From the NCBI GenBank assembly GCA_963741985.1, contig CAVUKD010000002.1, positions 992,001-1,056,000 on the forward strand: 64,000 nt of DNA, in the 5' to 3' direction. Source of the stretch: Cryomorpha sp963741985 (GTDB lineage Bacteria; Bacteroidota; Bacteroidia; Flavobacteriales_D; Cryomorphaceae). A model generated the notes under the pieces. It was not told where the DNA came from and ran no database searches. It was given only the letters and a program-made list of their open reading frames with translations. The position numbers were made by a program, and so were the translations under genes. Positions 26,038 through 41,000 of this stretch are shown one piece after another (positions within the stretch are counted from its first letter, which is position 1; the number at the start of each line of letters is the position of its first letter).

Positions 26038-29000
26038 ATGTTTACCTCTCCCCTTAGATTGAACAGGCTACTTACCAGCCCGATATTCCTATTATTTTAC
26101 TTGCTCTTTGCGGTAACGTTATGCCGTCAAGCAAGTGCTCAGACGAGCACCGAGTTTTGGCTTGCCCCACCTGAAGTCACCCAAGGACATGCCGGGAGCG
26201 TACCAATTTACGTAAGACTTGCCGCAGGTGCTGACCCTGCTACAGTGACCATCTCTCAACCGGCAAACCCAAGCTTTCATGGTGGAACTCCCATCGTGGT
26301 AAACTTGCTTGCCAATCAATCACAAACTGTTACGCTCGACTCTCTAGTAAACGTTTTGGAAACGCGCCCTGCCAACACCGTTCTAAATACGGGATTGAAA
26401 ATCTCTTCTACCGCCAACATTACTGCTATCTATGAGGTAAGCCCAACCAACAATCCGGACATTTGGGCTCTTAAGGGTTCAAACGGACTTGGGACGGAAT
26501 TTTACACGCCCTTTCAGAATATTTGGAGAAACGGCTCCTACACTCCCACGCCATATACATCTTTTGACATTGTAGCTACTCAGGATAATACAAATATCTT
26601 GATCTATCCCACATCCGCTCTCGACGGAGGTCAACCCGCCTATCAAAGCTTTACGATCACACTCAATGAAGGGCAAACCTACTCTGCATCAGTCACGAGT
26701 ACTGACCCAGCGCTAAACCCGACAGGTTCTCAGATCATTTCGGATAAACCTATCGCAGTTTCTATAAAGGACGACTCCGTTTGGCCAGAGCCTGCAGGTT
26801 GCAAGGATTTGAATGGGGATCAAATAGTTCCGGTAAATATTGTCGGTGACGAATATATTGTTAATAAAGGTGCACTAACAGTTCCCGAAAACGCATATGT
26901 TGTTGCCACTCAAAATAACACTGTAATTTCTGTTGCGGGTTCTCCAGTCGCTACTTTATTTAATGGTGAAACATACAAAATTCTTATCACGGATCCGTTG
27001 GTTTATATAACCGGAACAAAACCTTTCTATTTGATTCATCAGAGTGGATTTGGCTGTGAAACCGGGACCGCACTACTTCCTCCACTAAATTGTGCCGGAT
27101 CCGAACAGGTAAGCTTCGTAAGATCAACTACCGAAAGTTTTTTTATGAATCTTCTGGTCCTTGCCGGACATGAAGACGCATTCGTATTAAACGGAAATGC
27201 CACAATAATCAATCCCTCAGCTTTTGCACCGGTGCCTGGCACAGGTGGAGTTTGGGTCGGTGCCCAAATTCAGTTTAATACGACGCAAATCCCACAGGGT
27301 GTTGCGAACCTACTTGTAAATACGGAGGAAGTTTTTTCGATGGGATTGATCAATGGAGGAAGCTCCTCGGGATGTCGCTTCGGATATTTCTCTGAATTCT
27401 CGGCTGAAATTCTCGTTGACGCCGGTGTGGACCAAAATGTTTGTGCGAATAAAATTACGCAACTCGCCGGAGATATCAGCGGTGGTGCTACTCAAGGAGT
27501 TTGGTCTTCAGATGGTACCGGTTCCTTTTCCCCAGATGAATATGCCCTCGACGCAATCTATGAGCCCAGTCTGGCCGACTTGAGCGGTGGTTCAGTTACT
27601 TTAACATTAACCTCAATAAGCAACTGTTTCCCGGTGGAAGACGAGGTGGAAATTAATTACAACCCGGCTCCGATAGTCGATGCAGGTACCGATATTCAGG
27701 CTTGTCAAAACAACACAGTGGTTGATCTCGACGGCTTTATTGATATCGCATCAGGCGGTTTGTGGAGTGGTGGAGCCGGCTCTTATAATCCCGGCCCTGG
27801 AAATCTCACTGCAACCTATACACCTACTGCCACTGAAGTATCAGATGGGAGCTTAAAACTTTATCTTACCTCTACCGGAAACGGAAACTGTTTTGCGGAA
27901 AAAGATTCTGTGCTTATAACATTTGGGCCCTCACCAACTGCCAACGCCGGTATCGACCAAACCCTATGTGCAAATAATGCATCTACCCAGCTAAACGGAA
28001 GTGTTACGATAGCCGGTGGTGGCGAATGGTCGGGCGGTACAGGAGTATTTTCCCCTTCTGCACAATCACTCACTCCTACATATATTCCGAGTAATGCTGA
28101 TTTAATAGCTGGCTCAGTTACCCTAACCCTTACCACAACCGACAACCAAGGTTGTAATCCGGTAACAGATCAGGTAGTGATTACCTATACCGATGGACCT
28201 GTAGTAGATGCTGGAAGTGATCGTACAGTATGTGAAAACAATGCCGATGTAATTCTCAATGGCTCCGTGTCAAATGCTGGTGGTGGAATATGGACCGGTG
28301 GTGCCGGTACGTTCAACCCGGATGCTGCTACTTTTAACGCAACCTATACACCAAGTCTTTCCGAACTCCTTGCGGGCTCCGTTACACTTACGTTAAAATC
28401 AACCGGAAACGGAACTTGTCTCGAAGAACAAGATGCCATGACCATAACATTCACTGATGCGCCGACCGTGAATGCGGGTGCCGATGCAAGTGTTTGTTCA
28501 AATAACGCAGCGATAGCACTTAACGGAAGTCTCACCATTGCCAATTTCGGAATTTGGTCGGGTGGCGCAGGAACATTTGCTCCAAGCACAACGGCTCTCA
28601 ATGCAACCTATACACCAACTGCCAGTGAAATTTCCAGTGGTTCAGTTACGCTCACACTCACATCACTCGATAATGGAAGCTGTTCTGCGGTGAGCGATAA
28701 TGTGACCTATACTTTTACTCCTTCTCCTACTGCTAATGCAGGGATTGATCAGTCAGTTTGTGATAACAATCCCACAGTAACTCTGTCCGGATCAATATCT
28801 GTTGCCGGAGGTGGAGCATGGAGCGGAGGAAGTGGAAGCTACAGTCCAGACAATACCACGATGAATGCTGTTTATACCCCAACTGCAGGCGAAATATCAA
28901 GTGGCTCCCTGACTCTCACACTCACTACAACCTCAAATGGAACCTGTAGTGCTGTCACAGATCAAATGGTAATTACTTTTACCGATGCTCCAACGGCAAA

Positions 29001-32000
29001 TGCAGGAACGGATAAAATCCTGTGCTCAAATAATGCGGATATTGATCTCTCCGGTGTAGTCACAGTCGCCTCGGGTGGAAGCTGGTCTGGTGGATTGGGT
29101 ACCTATTCCCCTGATCCCAACACGCTCATCACAACTTATTCTCCCACTACAACAGAAATCAATTCGGGTTCTCTGACACTCACACTTTCCACAAGTGGAA
29201 ATGGGAATTGCACCGTCGTGACCGACAATATTAATATCACTTTCACACCTGCTCCAACAGCCGAGGCTGGAGCTCCTATTTCTGTTTGTTCAAATAATGC
29301 TCAGGTGGGTCTCAATGGATCGGTTACTATCGCAACCGGCGGAACCTGGAGTGGCGGTGCAGGAACTTTCATTCCAAATGCCAATACGTTAAATGCGCTC
29401 TACAATCCAACCGCAGCTGAGATTGCTACAGGATCCTTGATCCTAACGCTTACCACCACTGGAATTGGGACGTGTAATCCAGTTCAGGATGTCGTAAATA
29501 TTACATTCACTCCTCCACCTACTGCCAATGCCGGAAGCGATGTTACCGTTTGTGGAAATAATCCAAATGTAGATCTCAACGGTTCAGTAAATCTGGCTTC
29601 AGGAGGAATTTGGTCAGGGGGAAGTGGTTCGTTTAACCCAAATAACACTTCACTCGGAGCGACTTATACGCCTTCAAATGCAGAAATTACTGCCGGAACA
29701 ACGACACTTACATTGACTACTACCGGAAACGGTACCTGTAATCAGGTGACAGATCAAATGACGATAACCATTACCCCCGCTCCTACAGTAGATGCCGGCA
29801 TAGGTGAAGAGCTTTGTTCCAACAACCCAGTTATCTCTTTGAATGGTGCAGTTACTACTGCTACTGGCGGAACATGGAGCGGTGGTTCGGGCACATTCAA
29901 TCCGAATGCAAATGCGCTGAATGCAACGTATACTCCAAGTCAGGGAGAAATCAATGCGGGTACGCTTACACTGACATTGACCTCTACAGGCAACGGAACA
30001 TGTACTGCGGTTACCGATAATGTAACTTATACTTTTGGGCCTTCGCCTACGGCAAATGCAGGAAGTGATCAAACCCTTTGTGCAAATAATGCAGTAGCTG
30101 CTCTCAGTGGCTCTGTAACCATCGCAACCGGAGGAACATGGAGCGGTGGAAATGGAACTTTCAGCGCTGCCAATAATTTAAATACTTCGTATACCCCTAC
30201 TGCCGCTGAAATTGCCACCGGAACGGTTACACTTACACTCACAACAACAGGTAACGGCGACTGTCTCGCTACTACAGATAATATTACTCTCACATTTACG
30301 CCCGCTCCGACGGCCAATGCAGGAACCGACAAGACGGTGTGTGCAAACAATGAGGATGTTACCTTGAATGGCTCTGTAACTGTAGCCAACGGTGGAACCT
30401 GGAGCGGTGGAAACGGATCCTTTAATCCCGATGCAAATACACTAAATGCAGTCTATACGCCAAGTGCTACTGAAATCTCTAATGGAACGGTGACCCTTAC
30501 TTTGACCACTACCGGAAACGGCACGTGTAATCAGGTGACCGACCAAATGACCATAACCATCACACCCGCTCCAACAGTAGATGCCGGCACAGGTGAAGAA
30601 CTTTGTTCGAATAATGCGGTTATTTCGCTCAGTGGCGCGGTTACTACAGCAACTGGAGGTACATGGAGCGGTGGCTCGGGTACATTCAACCCGAATGCTA
30701 ATGATCTCAACGCTACTTACACCCCAAGTCAGGGTGAAATAAATGCAGGTACACTTACCCTTACGCTTACCTCTACAGGCAACGGAACATGTACTGCAAT
30801 TACCGATGATGTAACCTATACATTTGGTCCTTCGCCAACTGCCGATGCAGGAAGTGATCAAACCCTGTGTGGAAATAATGCAGTAGCTACTCTTAGCGGC
30901 TCTGTAACCATCGCTACCGGTGGTTCATGGAGCGGTGGAAATGGAACTTTCAGCGCTGCCAATAATTTAAATACTTCGTACACCCCTACTGCCGCTGAAA
31001 TTGCTGCCGGTACGGTTACACTTACTCTCACAACAACGGGTAACGGCGACTGTCTCGCTACTACAGATAATATTACACTCACCTTTACGCCTGCTCCTAC
31101 AGCAAATGCAGGAACCGACAAGACGGTGTGTGCAAACAATGCAGAGGTTACGCTGAATGGTTCTGTAACTGTGGCCACCAGTGGCAGTTGGAGTGGTGGT
31201 TCGGGTACGTTTGATCCCGATGAAAATACACTCAACGCTATCTATTCGCCAAGTGCCACAGAGATTTCGAATGGAACAGTTACACTCACCTTGACCACCA
31301 CAGGAAACGGAACGTGTATTCAGGTGACCGACCAAATGACTATCACGATCACTCCCGAACCTACGGTGAATGCCGGAACGGGTGAAGAACTTTGTTCGAA
31401 TAATGCGGTCATTTCATTAAGCGGATCGGTGACTACCGCAACTGGTGGAACTTGGAGCGGTGGTTCAGGTACTTTCAACCCAAATGCAAGTGTGTTGAAT
31501 GCAACTTATACTCCAAGCCAAGGCGAAATCAATGCAGGGACGCTTACGCTCACCTTGACATCTACTGGCAACGGAACTTGTAATGCGGTGACCGATGATG
31601 TAACCTATACTTTTGGTCCATCACCGACCGTAAATGCCGGCATAGATCAAACTCTTTGTGGAAACAATGCAGTTGCTTCACTCAGCGGTGCAGTGACCAT
31701 CGCTACCGGGGGAACATGGAGTGGTGGAAACGGAACATTCAGTGCAGCTAATAATTTGAATACCACTTATACTCCAACTGCCGCGGAAATCACCGCTGGA
31801 ACGGTATCGCTCACATTGACAACAACCGGAAATGGAGACTGTCTCGAGGTTACTGATAATATTACTCTCACATTTACTCCGGCACCGACAGTTAATGCAG
31901 GACTTGACAAAACCGTTTGTGCAAACAATGCAGATTTAACTTTGAATGGTGCTGTAACAGTAGCTTCAGGCGGAACATGGAGCGGCGGAACGGGTACTTT

Positions 32001-35000
32001 CAATCCGGATGCAAATACACTCAATGCGGTCTATTCGCCAAGTGCTACAGAAATCTCTAATGGAACGGTGACCCTTACTTTGACCACTACCGGAAACGGT
32101 ACTTGTAATCAGGTTACAGATCAGATAACAATTACTATCACTCCCCAGCCTACAGTAGATGCCGGAACGGGTGAAGAGTTGTGTGCAAACAATGCTCAGA
32201 TAACTTTAGATGGATTGGTGACTGTTGCCTCAGGCGCAACATGGAGTGGTGGTACGGGGACATTCAACCCAAACGCGAATGATCTGAATGCAACTTATAC
32301 ACCAAGCCAGGGCGAAATCAATGCAGGTATTCTTACACTTACATTAACTTCTTCAGGCAATGGAACGTGTACTGCCGTTACCGATGATGTAACATACACT
32401 TTTGGTCCTTCGCCAACTGCTGATGCAGGAAGTGATCAAACCCTTTGTGCAAATAACGCAGAAGCAGAACTAAACGGTACGGTAACCATTGCTACCGGAG
32501 GTACATGGAGCGGTGGAGATGGAAACTTCAGCCCAAGTGTAAATAGTTTAAACGCTTTCTACACTCCTACTCCCGAAGAAATTGCAGCAGGTACGGTTAC
32601 GCTTTCTTTGACGACAACCGGAAACGGAAACTGTCTCGCTGTTACAGATAATATTACTATCACATTTACCCCGGCTCCTACGGCCAATGCCGGCCTCGAC
32701 AAAACGGTTTGTGCCAACAATGCAGATGTTACCTTAAATGGGGCTGTAACTGTGGCTGCCGGGGCAACATGGAGTGGTGGATCCGGTACATTTAATCCAG
32801 ACGCAAATACACTCAATGCGGTTTATTCGCCAAGTGCTACAGAAATCTCTAATGGAACGGTGACCCTTACTTTGACCACTACCGGAAACGGTACTTGTAA
32901 TCAGGTAACGGATCAAATGACGATTACTATTACACCCGAACCTACAGTAAATGCAGGAACCAGTGAAGAGCTTTGTTCTAATAATGCAGCAATATCATTG
33001 AATGGATCTGTAACCGTCGCCACCGGCGGCACATGGAGTGGAGGAAATGGAACCTACAACCCAAATGCGAATACCTTAAATGCTGTTTATACTCCAAGTC
33101 AGTCAGAAATCAATGCCGGTATCCTTACGCTAACCTTGACTGCGACGGGAATTGGAAATTGTAGTGCTGTAACAGACGTCGTAACCTATACCTTTGGCCC
33201 CTCACCTACGGTTGATGCTGGAACTCCGATTACGGTTTGTTCAAATAATTCACAAGTAAGCCTGGATGGAACAATCACATTTGCTTCAGGTGGAACTTGG
33301 AGTGGCGGAAATGGAACATTCTTTCCGAATGCTAATACCATCGACGCATTGTACAATCCAACCGCTACCGAAATAGCTTCCGGATCACTGGTATTAACAC
33401 TTACCACTACCGGTAATGGAAATTGTAATCCGGAACAAGATGTCGTTACAATTACATTCTCTCCATCACCCTCGGTAAGTGCCGGATCAGATCAGACGGT
33501 GTGTGCAAACAATGCCGAAGTGGATTTGAACGGTTCAATTAATCTCGCTACCGGAGCAGTGTGGTCTGGTGGAAGTGGAACTTTTAGCCCGAACAATACC
33601 GCACTCGGAGCGACGTATACTCCATCCAATGCTGAATTGGCAAATGGAACGGTAACGTTAACCCTGACAACAACCGGAAACGGCAATTGTCTTGCGGCAA
33701 CCGATCAGATGACGATTACCATCACACCAGCCCCGACAGTAGATGCCGGAACAGGTGAAGAGCTTTGTTCAAACAACCCAACTATCTCATTAGGCGGATC
33801 GGTAACTACAGCTACCGGCGGAACATGGAGCGGTGGTTCGGGTACTTTCAACCCGAATGCAAATGCGCTGAATGCAACGTACACTCCAAGCCTTGGCGAA
33901 GTCAATGCGGGTACGCTTACGCTAACGTTGACTTCTGCCGGAAATGGTTTATGTACTGCCGTTACCGATAATGTAACGTTTACCTTTGGCCCTTCGCCAA
34001 CTGCCGATGCCGGAATCGATCAAACCCTTTGTGCAAACAATGCGGTAGCATCCTTGAGCGGTTCAGTTTCAATCGCTACCGGTGGGACATGGAGCGGAGG
34101 AAATGGATCATTCAGCTCTGCCAATAATCTCAACACAAATTATACGCCGACAGCCGCCGAAATTGCGGCTGGTACTGTTACACTTACGTTGACAACAACC
34201 GGAAACGGCGACTGTCTCGCTACAACTGACAACATTACACTCACATTTACTCCGGCCCCAACAGCTAATGCAGGACTGGACAAAACGGTTTGTGCAAACA
34301 ATGTAGATGTCACGCTGAATGGTTCCGTGACGGTGGCTTCGGGCGGAACTTGGAGCGGTGGTTCGGGTACATTTAACCCGGATGCAAATACACTAAATGC
34401 AGTTTACACGCCAAGTGCGACTGAAATAGCAAATGGAACGGTAACCCTTACTTTGACCACCACCGGAAATGGAATCTGTAATCAGGTGACGGATCAAATG
34501 ACAATTACCATTACGCCTGAACCTACGGTTGATGCCGGAACGGGTGAAGAGCTTTGTTCAAACAATCCGGTTATCTCATTAAGCGGATCAGTAACTACAG
34601 CTACCGGCGGAACATGGAGTGGTGGTTCGGGGACATTTAATCCGAATGCAAATGCGCTTAATGCAACATACACCCCAAGCCAGGGAGAAATCAATGCCGG
34701 TACGCTTACCCTAACGTTGTCTTCTACTGGAAACGGAACCTGTACTGCGGTGACAGATGATGTAACTTACACTTTTGGCCCTTCGCCTACTGCTGATGCC
34801 GGAATAGATCAGACGCTTTGCGCAAACAATGCAGAAGCAGAACTTAACGGTTCGGTAACCATCGCGACCGGGGGAACTTGGAGCGGTGGAGACGGAAACT
34901 TCAGTCCAAGTGTCAATAGTCTGAATGCATTCTATACCCCGACTCCCGAAGAAATCACAGCGGGCACGGTTACGCTTACATTGACCACGACCGGAAACGG

Positions 35001-38000
35001 CGACTGTCTCGCAGTAACCGATAATATTACAATCACATTTACTCCAGCTCCTACTGCAAATGCAGGAGTTGACAAAACAGTTTGTGCAAACAATGCAGAT
35101 GTAACGTTGAATGGCTCGGTGACTGTGGCAACCGGTGGTACCTGGAGCGGTGGAAGCGGATCTTTCAATCCCGATGCAAATACGCTCAATTCAATCTATT
35201 CACCAAGTGCCACAGAAATTTCAAATGGAACGGTGACCCTTACTTTGACTACCACCGGAAACGGAACGTGTAATCAGGTGACGGATCAAATGACAATAAC
35301 GATCACTCCAGAACCGACAGTTGATGCCGGAACAGGTGAAGAGCTTTGTTCGAATAATGCGGCTATTTCGCTAAGCGGGTCGGTCACTACGGCAACCGGT
35401 GGAACATGGAGCGGTGGTTCGGGTACTTTCAATCCGAATGCAAATGCGCTGAACGCGACCTATACCCCAAGCCAAGGAGAAATAAATGCAGGTACGCTTA
35501 CGCTAACATTGACTTCTACAGGCAATGGAACATGTACGGCGGTGACCGATGACGTAACCTACACTTTCGGCCCTTCGCCAACGGCGGATGCAGGCATAGA
35601 TCAAACCCTTTGTGGAAACAACGCCGTTGCCTCACTCAGCGGAGTAGTAACTATCGCTACAGGCGGAACATGGAGTGGTGGAGGTGGAACATTTAGTGCT
35701 GTCAATAATCTAAACACTAATTATACTCCGACTGCCGCTGAAATTACGGCGGGTGCCGCTACCCTTACTTTGACAACCACAGGAAATGGCGACTGTCTTG
35801 CTGTTACTGATAATATTACACTCACTTTTACTCCGGCGCCGACAGTTAATGCAGGACTTGACAAAACCGTTTGTGCAAACAATGCAGATATAACTTTGAA
35901 TGGTGCTGTAACAGTAGCTTCAGGCGGAACATGGAGCGGCGGAACGGGTACTTTCAATCCCGATGCAAATACACTCAATGCGATCTATTCGCCTAGCGCT
36001 ACAGAAATCTCTAATGGAACGGTGACCCTTACTTTGACCACCACCGGAAACGGTACTTGTAATCAGGTTACAGATCAGATGACAATTATTATCACTCCCC
36101 AGCCTACAGTAGATGCCGGAACGGGTGAAGAGTTGTGTGCAAACAATGCTCAGATAACTTTAGATGGATCGGTGACTGTCGCTTCAGGCGCAACATGGAG
36201 TGGTGGCTCAGGTACATTCAACCCAAACGCGAATGATCTGAATGCAACGTATACACCAAGCCAAGGGGAAATCAATGCGGGCATCCTCACATTGACATTA
36301 ACCTCCACTGGGAACGGAACATGTGCTCCAGTTACCGATGATGTATCCTATACTTTCACTCCGTCACCGACTGCCGATGCGGGTGCAAATATGCTCGTTT
36401 GTGCAAATAATGCCGACATTCAACTTGCCGGAGCGGTTACGGTTGCTTCAGGAGGAACCTGGAGTGGTGGAAACGGAACATACTCGCCTAATGCGAATAC
36501 CTTGGACGCTATATATTCTCCATCTCCACAAGAAATTGCTGATGGAAGTCTCACACTTACGCTGACAACAACAGGAAACAATAATTGTAATCCAGTAAGC
36601 GACGACATCACTATTAGTTTCTCTCCGGCACCAACAGCAAATGCTGGTACGGACAAAACCGTTTGCGCAAATAATGCTGAGGTCAACTTAAACGGTTCTG
36701 TTTCCATAGCAACAGGAGGAATCTGGTCGGGTGGATCTGGAACTTTTGATCCATCGGTGAATGTCCTTAATCCGATATATACTCCTTCAGCAGTTGAAAT
36801 TGCAGCCGGGCAGGCAGTGCTTACTTTGACAACGACCGGAAATGGGGATTGTACAGCTGAAAGCGATCAGATTATCATCACTATCAACCCCGAACCCATT
36901 GTTAGCGCTGGTGCAGACTTTGCTGCCTGTTCAAATAATGCAGAATTTGATTTGAACGGATCCGTTTCGAATGCCGGAGGCGGCCAGTGGACTGGAGGTC
37001 TTGGCACTTTTGATCCGAACAACAATACACTCGATGCCCATTATACACCTACCCTTCCGGAAATTGTGGCAGGCTCTGTTAATCTAACACTTACTTCTAC
37101 CGGAAACAGCGGATGTATTGCCGTTACCGATAATTTGGTCGTAACCTTTACTCCATCTCCAACAGTAGATGCCGGTACAAATATTACGTTGTGTGCTTCC
37201 TCACCACAAGCTACCTTAAACGGAAGTTTCTCCGTCTCAGGTGGCGCACAATGGTCGGGTGGAAATGGAAGCTTCTCTCCGAATGCGCTCACAATGAATG
37301 CCAATTACAATCCAACAGCGGCAGAGGTTGCTTCTGGAAGTGTAACACTTACACTCACCACGATCAGCAATGGCGATTGTCTTGCCGAAGTAGACTCTGT
37401 ATTAATACAATACGATGCCCAGCCTACTGTAAATGCCGGCGCAAATCTTATTTCATGTGCTAACAATCCGGTTGTAGCGTTGAATGGATCTTTCACTAAT
37501 GCCGATGGTGTTGAATGGAACGGCGGAACGGGATTCTTCGATCCGAGTAATGAAAGTCCGAATGCAAACTACACCCCTTCCAATGGTGAGGTTGCAAATG
37601 GATTTGTAACCTTAACACTCACAACAACCGGCTCAGGAGCATGTGCTGACGTAGATGACGATGTAAATGTCACCATCAATCCTGCCCCGATTGTCTCAGC
37701 CGGTGTTGATCAAACGGTTTGTGCCAACAATAATAATGTACAATTAAACGGTTCCATCCAATTTGCCGGAGGCGGTCAATGGTCTGGTGGGTCTGGAATA
37801 TTCACCCCCAATGCCAATGCTTTATCTGCAACATACCAACCAAGCGCAACCGAATTGAGCACTGGATTTGTTACGCTTACGTTGACCAGTGTTGGAAACG
37901 GATCATGTAATGCTGTAACTGATCAGATAACCATCACATTTACCCCGTCTCCTATTGCCGATGCTGGTCTCGATGTAACAGCTTGTGAAAACAATGCTGA

Positions 38001-41000
38001 TGTACAACTCAATGGATCGTATACTGTTGCCGAAGGTGCTAACTGGAGTGGTGGCTCAGGCTCTTTTAGCCCCGATAACAGCACCATGAACGCTGTTTAC
38101 ACGCCTTCACAAACAGAGTTGAACAACGGAACGGTAACCTTAAACCTAACCACATTCGGAAACGGAAACTGTCTCCCTTCGAGCGATCAGATTGTATTGA
38201 ATTTCACTCCTGCTCCGGTAATTGACGCTGGCGATGATTACTTCGTTTGCGTAAGCGATCTCACTGTACCGCTTCAGGGATCTGTAACCGGACCTACTAC
38301 TTCAGGAATTTGGACCACTTCAGGTACCGGTGTATTCGTGCCAAATGCTTCCGCTCTGAATGGCACCTACCAAGTGTCTTCGGCAGATTCATTGGCCGGA
38401 GAAATCACACTCACACTTACTTCCACCGGAAACGGATTGTGTACACCGGAAACGGATGAAATTCTCGTCCACATTTCCCCTGCCGGAACCGCAAGTGCAG
38501 GAGCCGATCAATCCATCTGTTCGAATAATCCTACGGTAAGCGTTGTGGGGGTAATAGGTGGAGCTGCTACGAGCGGAACCTGGATTACTTCGGGGTCGGG
38601 TGTGTTTTCACCAAATCCAAATCAGCCGGCAGTAAATTATATTCCAAGCGACGAAGACATTGCCAACGGAAACGTGACGTTGACCTTTGCGGTAAATTCT
38701 TGTAACCAAGCTTCAGATGATCTGGTGATTACTTTTACACCATCGCCTGTTGTGGCGGCCGGTGCGGATGCTACGATTTGTTCTTCCGAAACAGGAATCC
38801 AACTTAGTGGATCGGTAAGCGGTGCCTCGGCAACGGGAACATGGACAACAAGCGGCAGTGGACAATTCCTGCCGAATGCAAATGTGGTAAATCCCGTTTA
38901 CGAATTTTCAGAGGCAGACAAAGATGATCAGGTGATAACGCTAACGCTTAACGCTTCCAATATTGGAAATTGTATTGGAGTAAGCGATGCACTTGTTCTA
39001 AACATTTTCCCGGAAGGGACAGCAAATGCAGGTCAAGACGTAACTGCTTGTGACAATAATCCTGAAATACAACTTGAGGGAATCCTTACGGGTGCCGATC
39101 AGGCTCTTTGGTCTACCAGCGGTTCAGGAACCTTTGCGCCAAGCGCCGACACATTGAGCACTACCTACGTACCAAGCCAGGCAGATCTAGACAACGGTGC
39201 TGTAGATCTGATTCTTACCGGTGTAAACAGCTGCAACAATGCCACTGACTTCATGCATGTGACCTATACCGAAGGACCAACAGTCGATGCCGGAGCCGAC
39301 CAGTCCGCGTGCGGAGACGTAATTCCATTCCAGATAATGGGCGCATTCACCAATGCGGGCGGTGCCCATTGGAGTACCTTAGGAACCGGCACGTTCCAGA
39401 ATGCGAACAATATCAATACTTTCTATGTAGCCAGCCAGGCCGATATTGATCAGGGCGGTGTGGATCTCGTTCTCACTACTACCGGAAACGGAAACTGTTT
39501 CCCTGTTTCAGATACCCTCACATTGTTTATCAGCACAGGTATCACCGTAGATGCCGGTGCCGATCGTGTGGCATGCGTCGATGCCGGTCAGATCCAGCTT
39601 TTCGGAGATATCGCGAACGGATCCAATTCGGGAATGTGGACGACTTCCGGGAACGGAACATTTAATCCAACTCCGAATAATGTTAATGCAGTTTACCAAT
39701 TCACAGCCGAGGATATTACTGCGGGCAATGTAACGCTCACACTTACCTCTACCAATAATGGTATTTGTAATGAAGTATCCGACAGCTTTGAACTTACCTT
39801 TGGAAATGCCGCCTTTGTATTTGCCGGAAATGACATAAACGTATGTGAAACCAATGATCTTATTGAAATCAACGGAATTGTAAGCGGTGAAACTTCTGAA
39901 GGAACCTGGACCACAACCGGGGACGGTACTTTTTTCCCGGACGCCAATACGCTTAGTGCATTTTACGAACCCGGCACAAACGATATTGCAAACGGAAGTG
40001 CCGATTTGACATTGACCTCCACAGGAAATACGCTGTGTAGCGAAGGGTCATCCACCTTGACCATCAATTTGCAACCGGTTCCGGTAGCACAGGCAGGTGA
40101 CGATCAGGTGGTATGTGGTGAAATAAGCGGAGTTCAACTTCTCGGGAGCGCCAATGGCTCTGCCGGAGGAATCTGGACCACAAATGGCTCCGGAACGTTC
40201 CAGCCAAGCGATTCGGTATTGACCGCACTTTATACGCCCAGTATGGCTGACAGCCTGAATGGAGACATTACACTCACGCTTACCACATACGGAAATGGTA
40301 GCTGTGGTGCAGACACCGACGAAATGATTATTTCATTCTCAGGTGCCGTCACAGCGAATGCCGGACCAGATCAAGCGATTTGTGAAAATACTACGTCGAT
40401 CGCATTGAACGGATCGGTTGAGGGCAGCCCGGCATACGAATGGGGAAGTTTGGGTACGGGTACATTTGATCCTTCTGCAGCCAACCTTTCTACAGCATAT
40501 TTGCCCTCAACAGGTGATGTGGACAACGGAGCCGTGACCCTATTCCTTATGGCAGCGGGAACTGGAAATTGTCCGGAGCAAACAGATTCACTTTATGTGA
40601 CTTTCGACCCATTGCCGGTTATAAATGTCGCTTCAGATGTAGAATCTTGTGTTACGCAGTCTGAAGTTGCGCTTACCGCAAATGTGACGGGGTCGAACAG
40701 TGTACTCTGGACTTCTCAGGGTGGCGGAAGTTTTAATCCGAATGCCACAACTGCCAACGTTACTTACACACCCACGCCCGCTGAGATAGCGGCAGGTAAT
40801 GCGAATATTAGCCTTACGGCAAATTCCAATGGTGCATGTGGCTCGGTACAGGAACCGGTTACAATCCATTTCCGTCAATTGGCAACAGTATTTGCAGGCA
40901 ACGCCATTGTAGCTTGTGAAACCGATGGGCAGGTGCCGCTCAATGGAACTGTTTCCGGAGAGGGATATGGAGCGCAGTGGAGCACAAACGCCTTTGGAAG

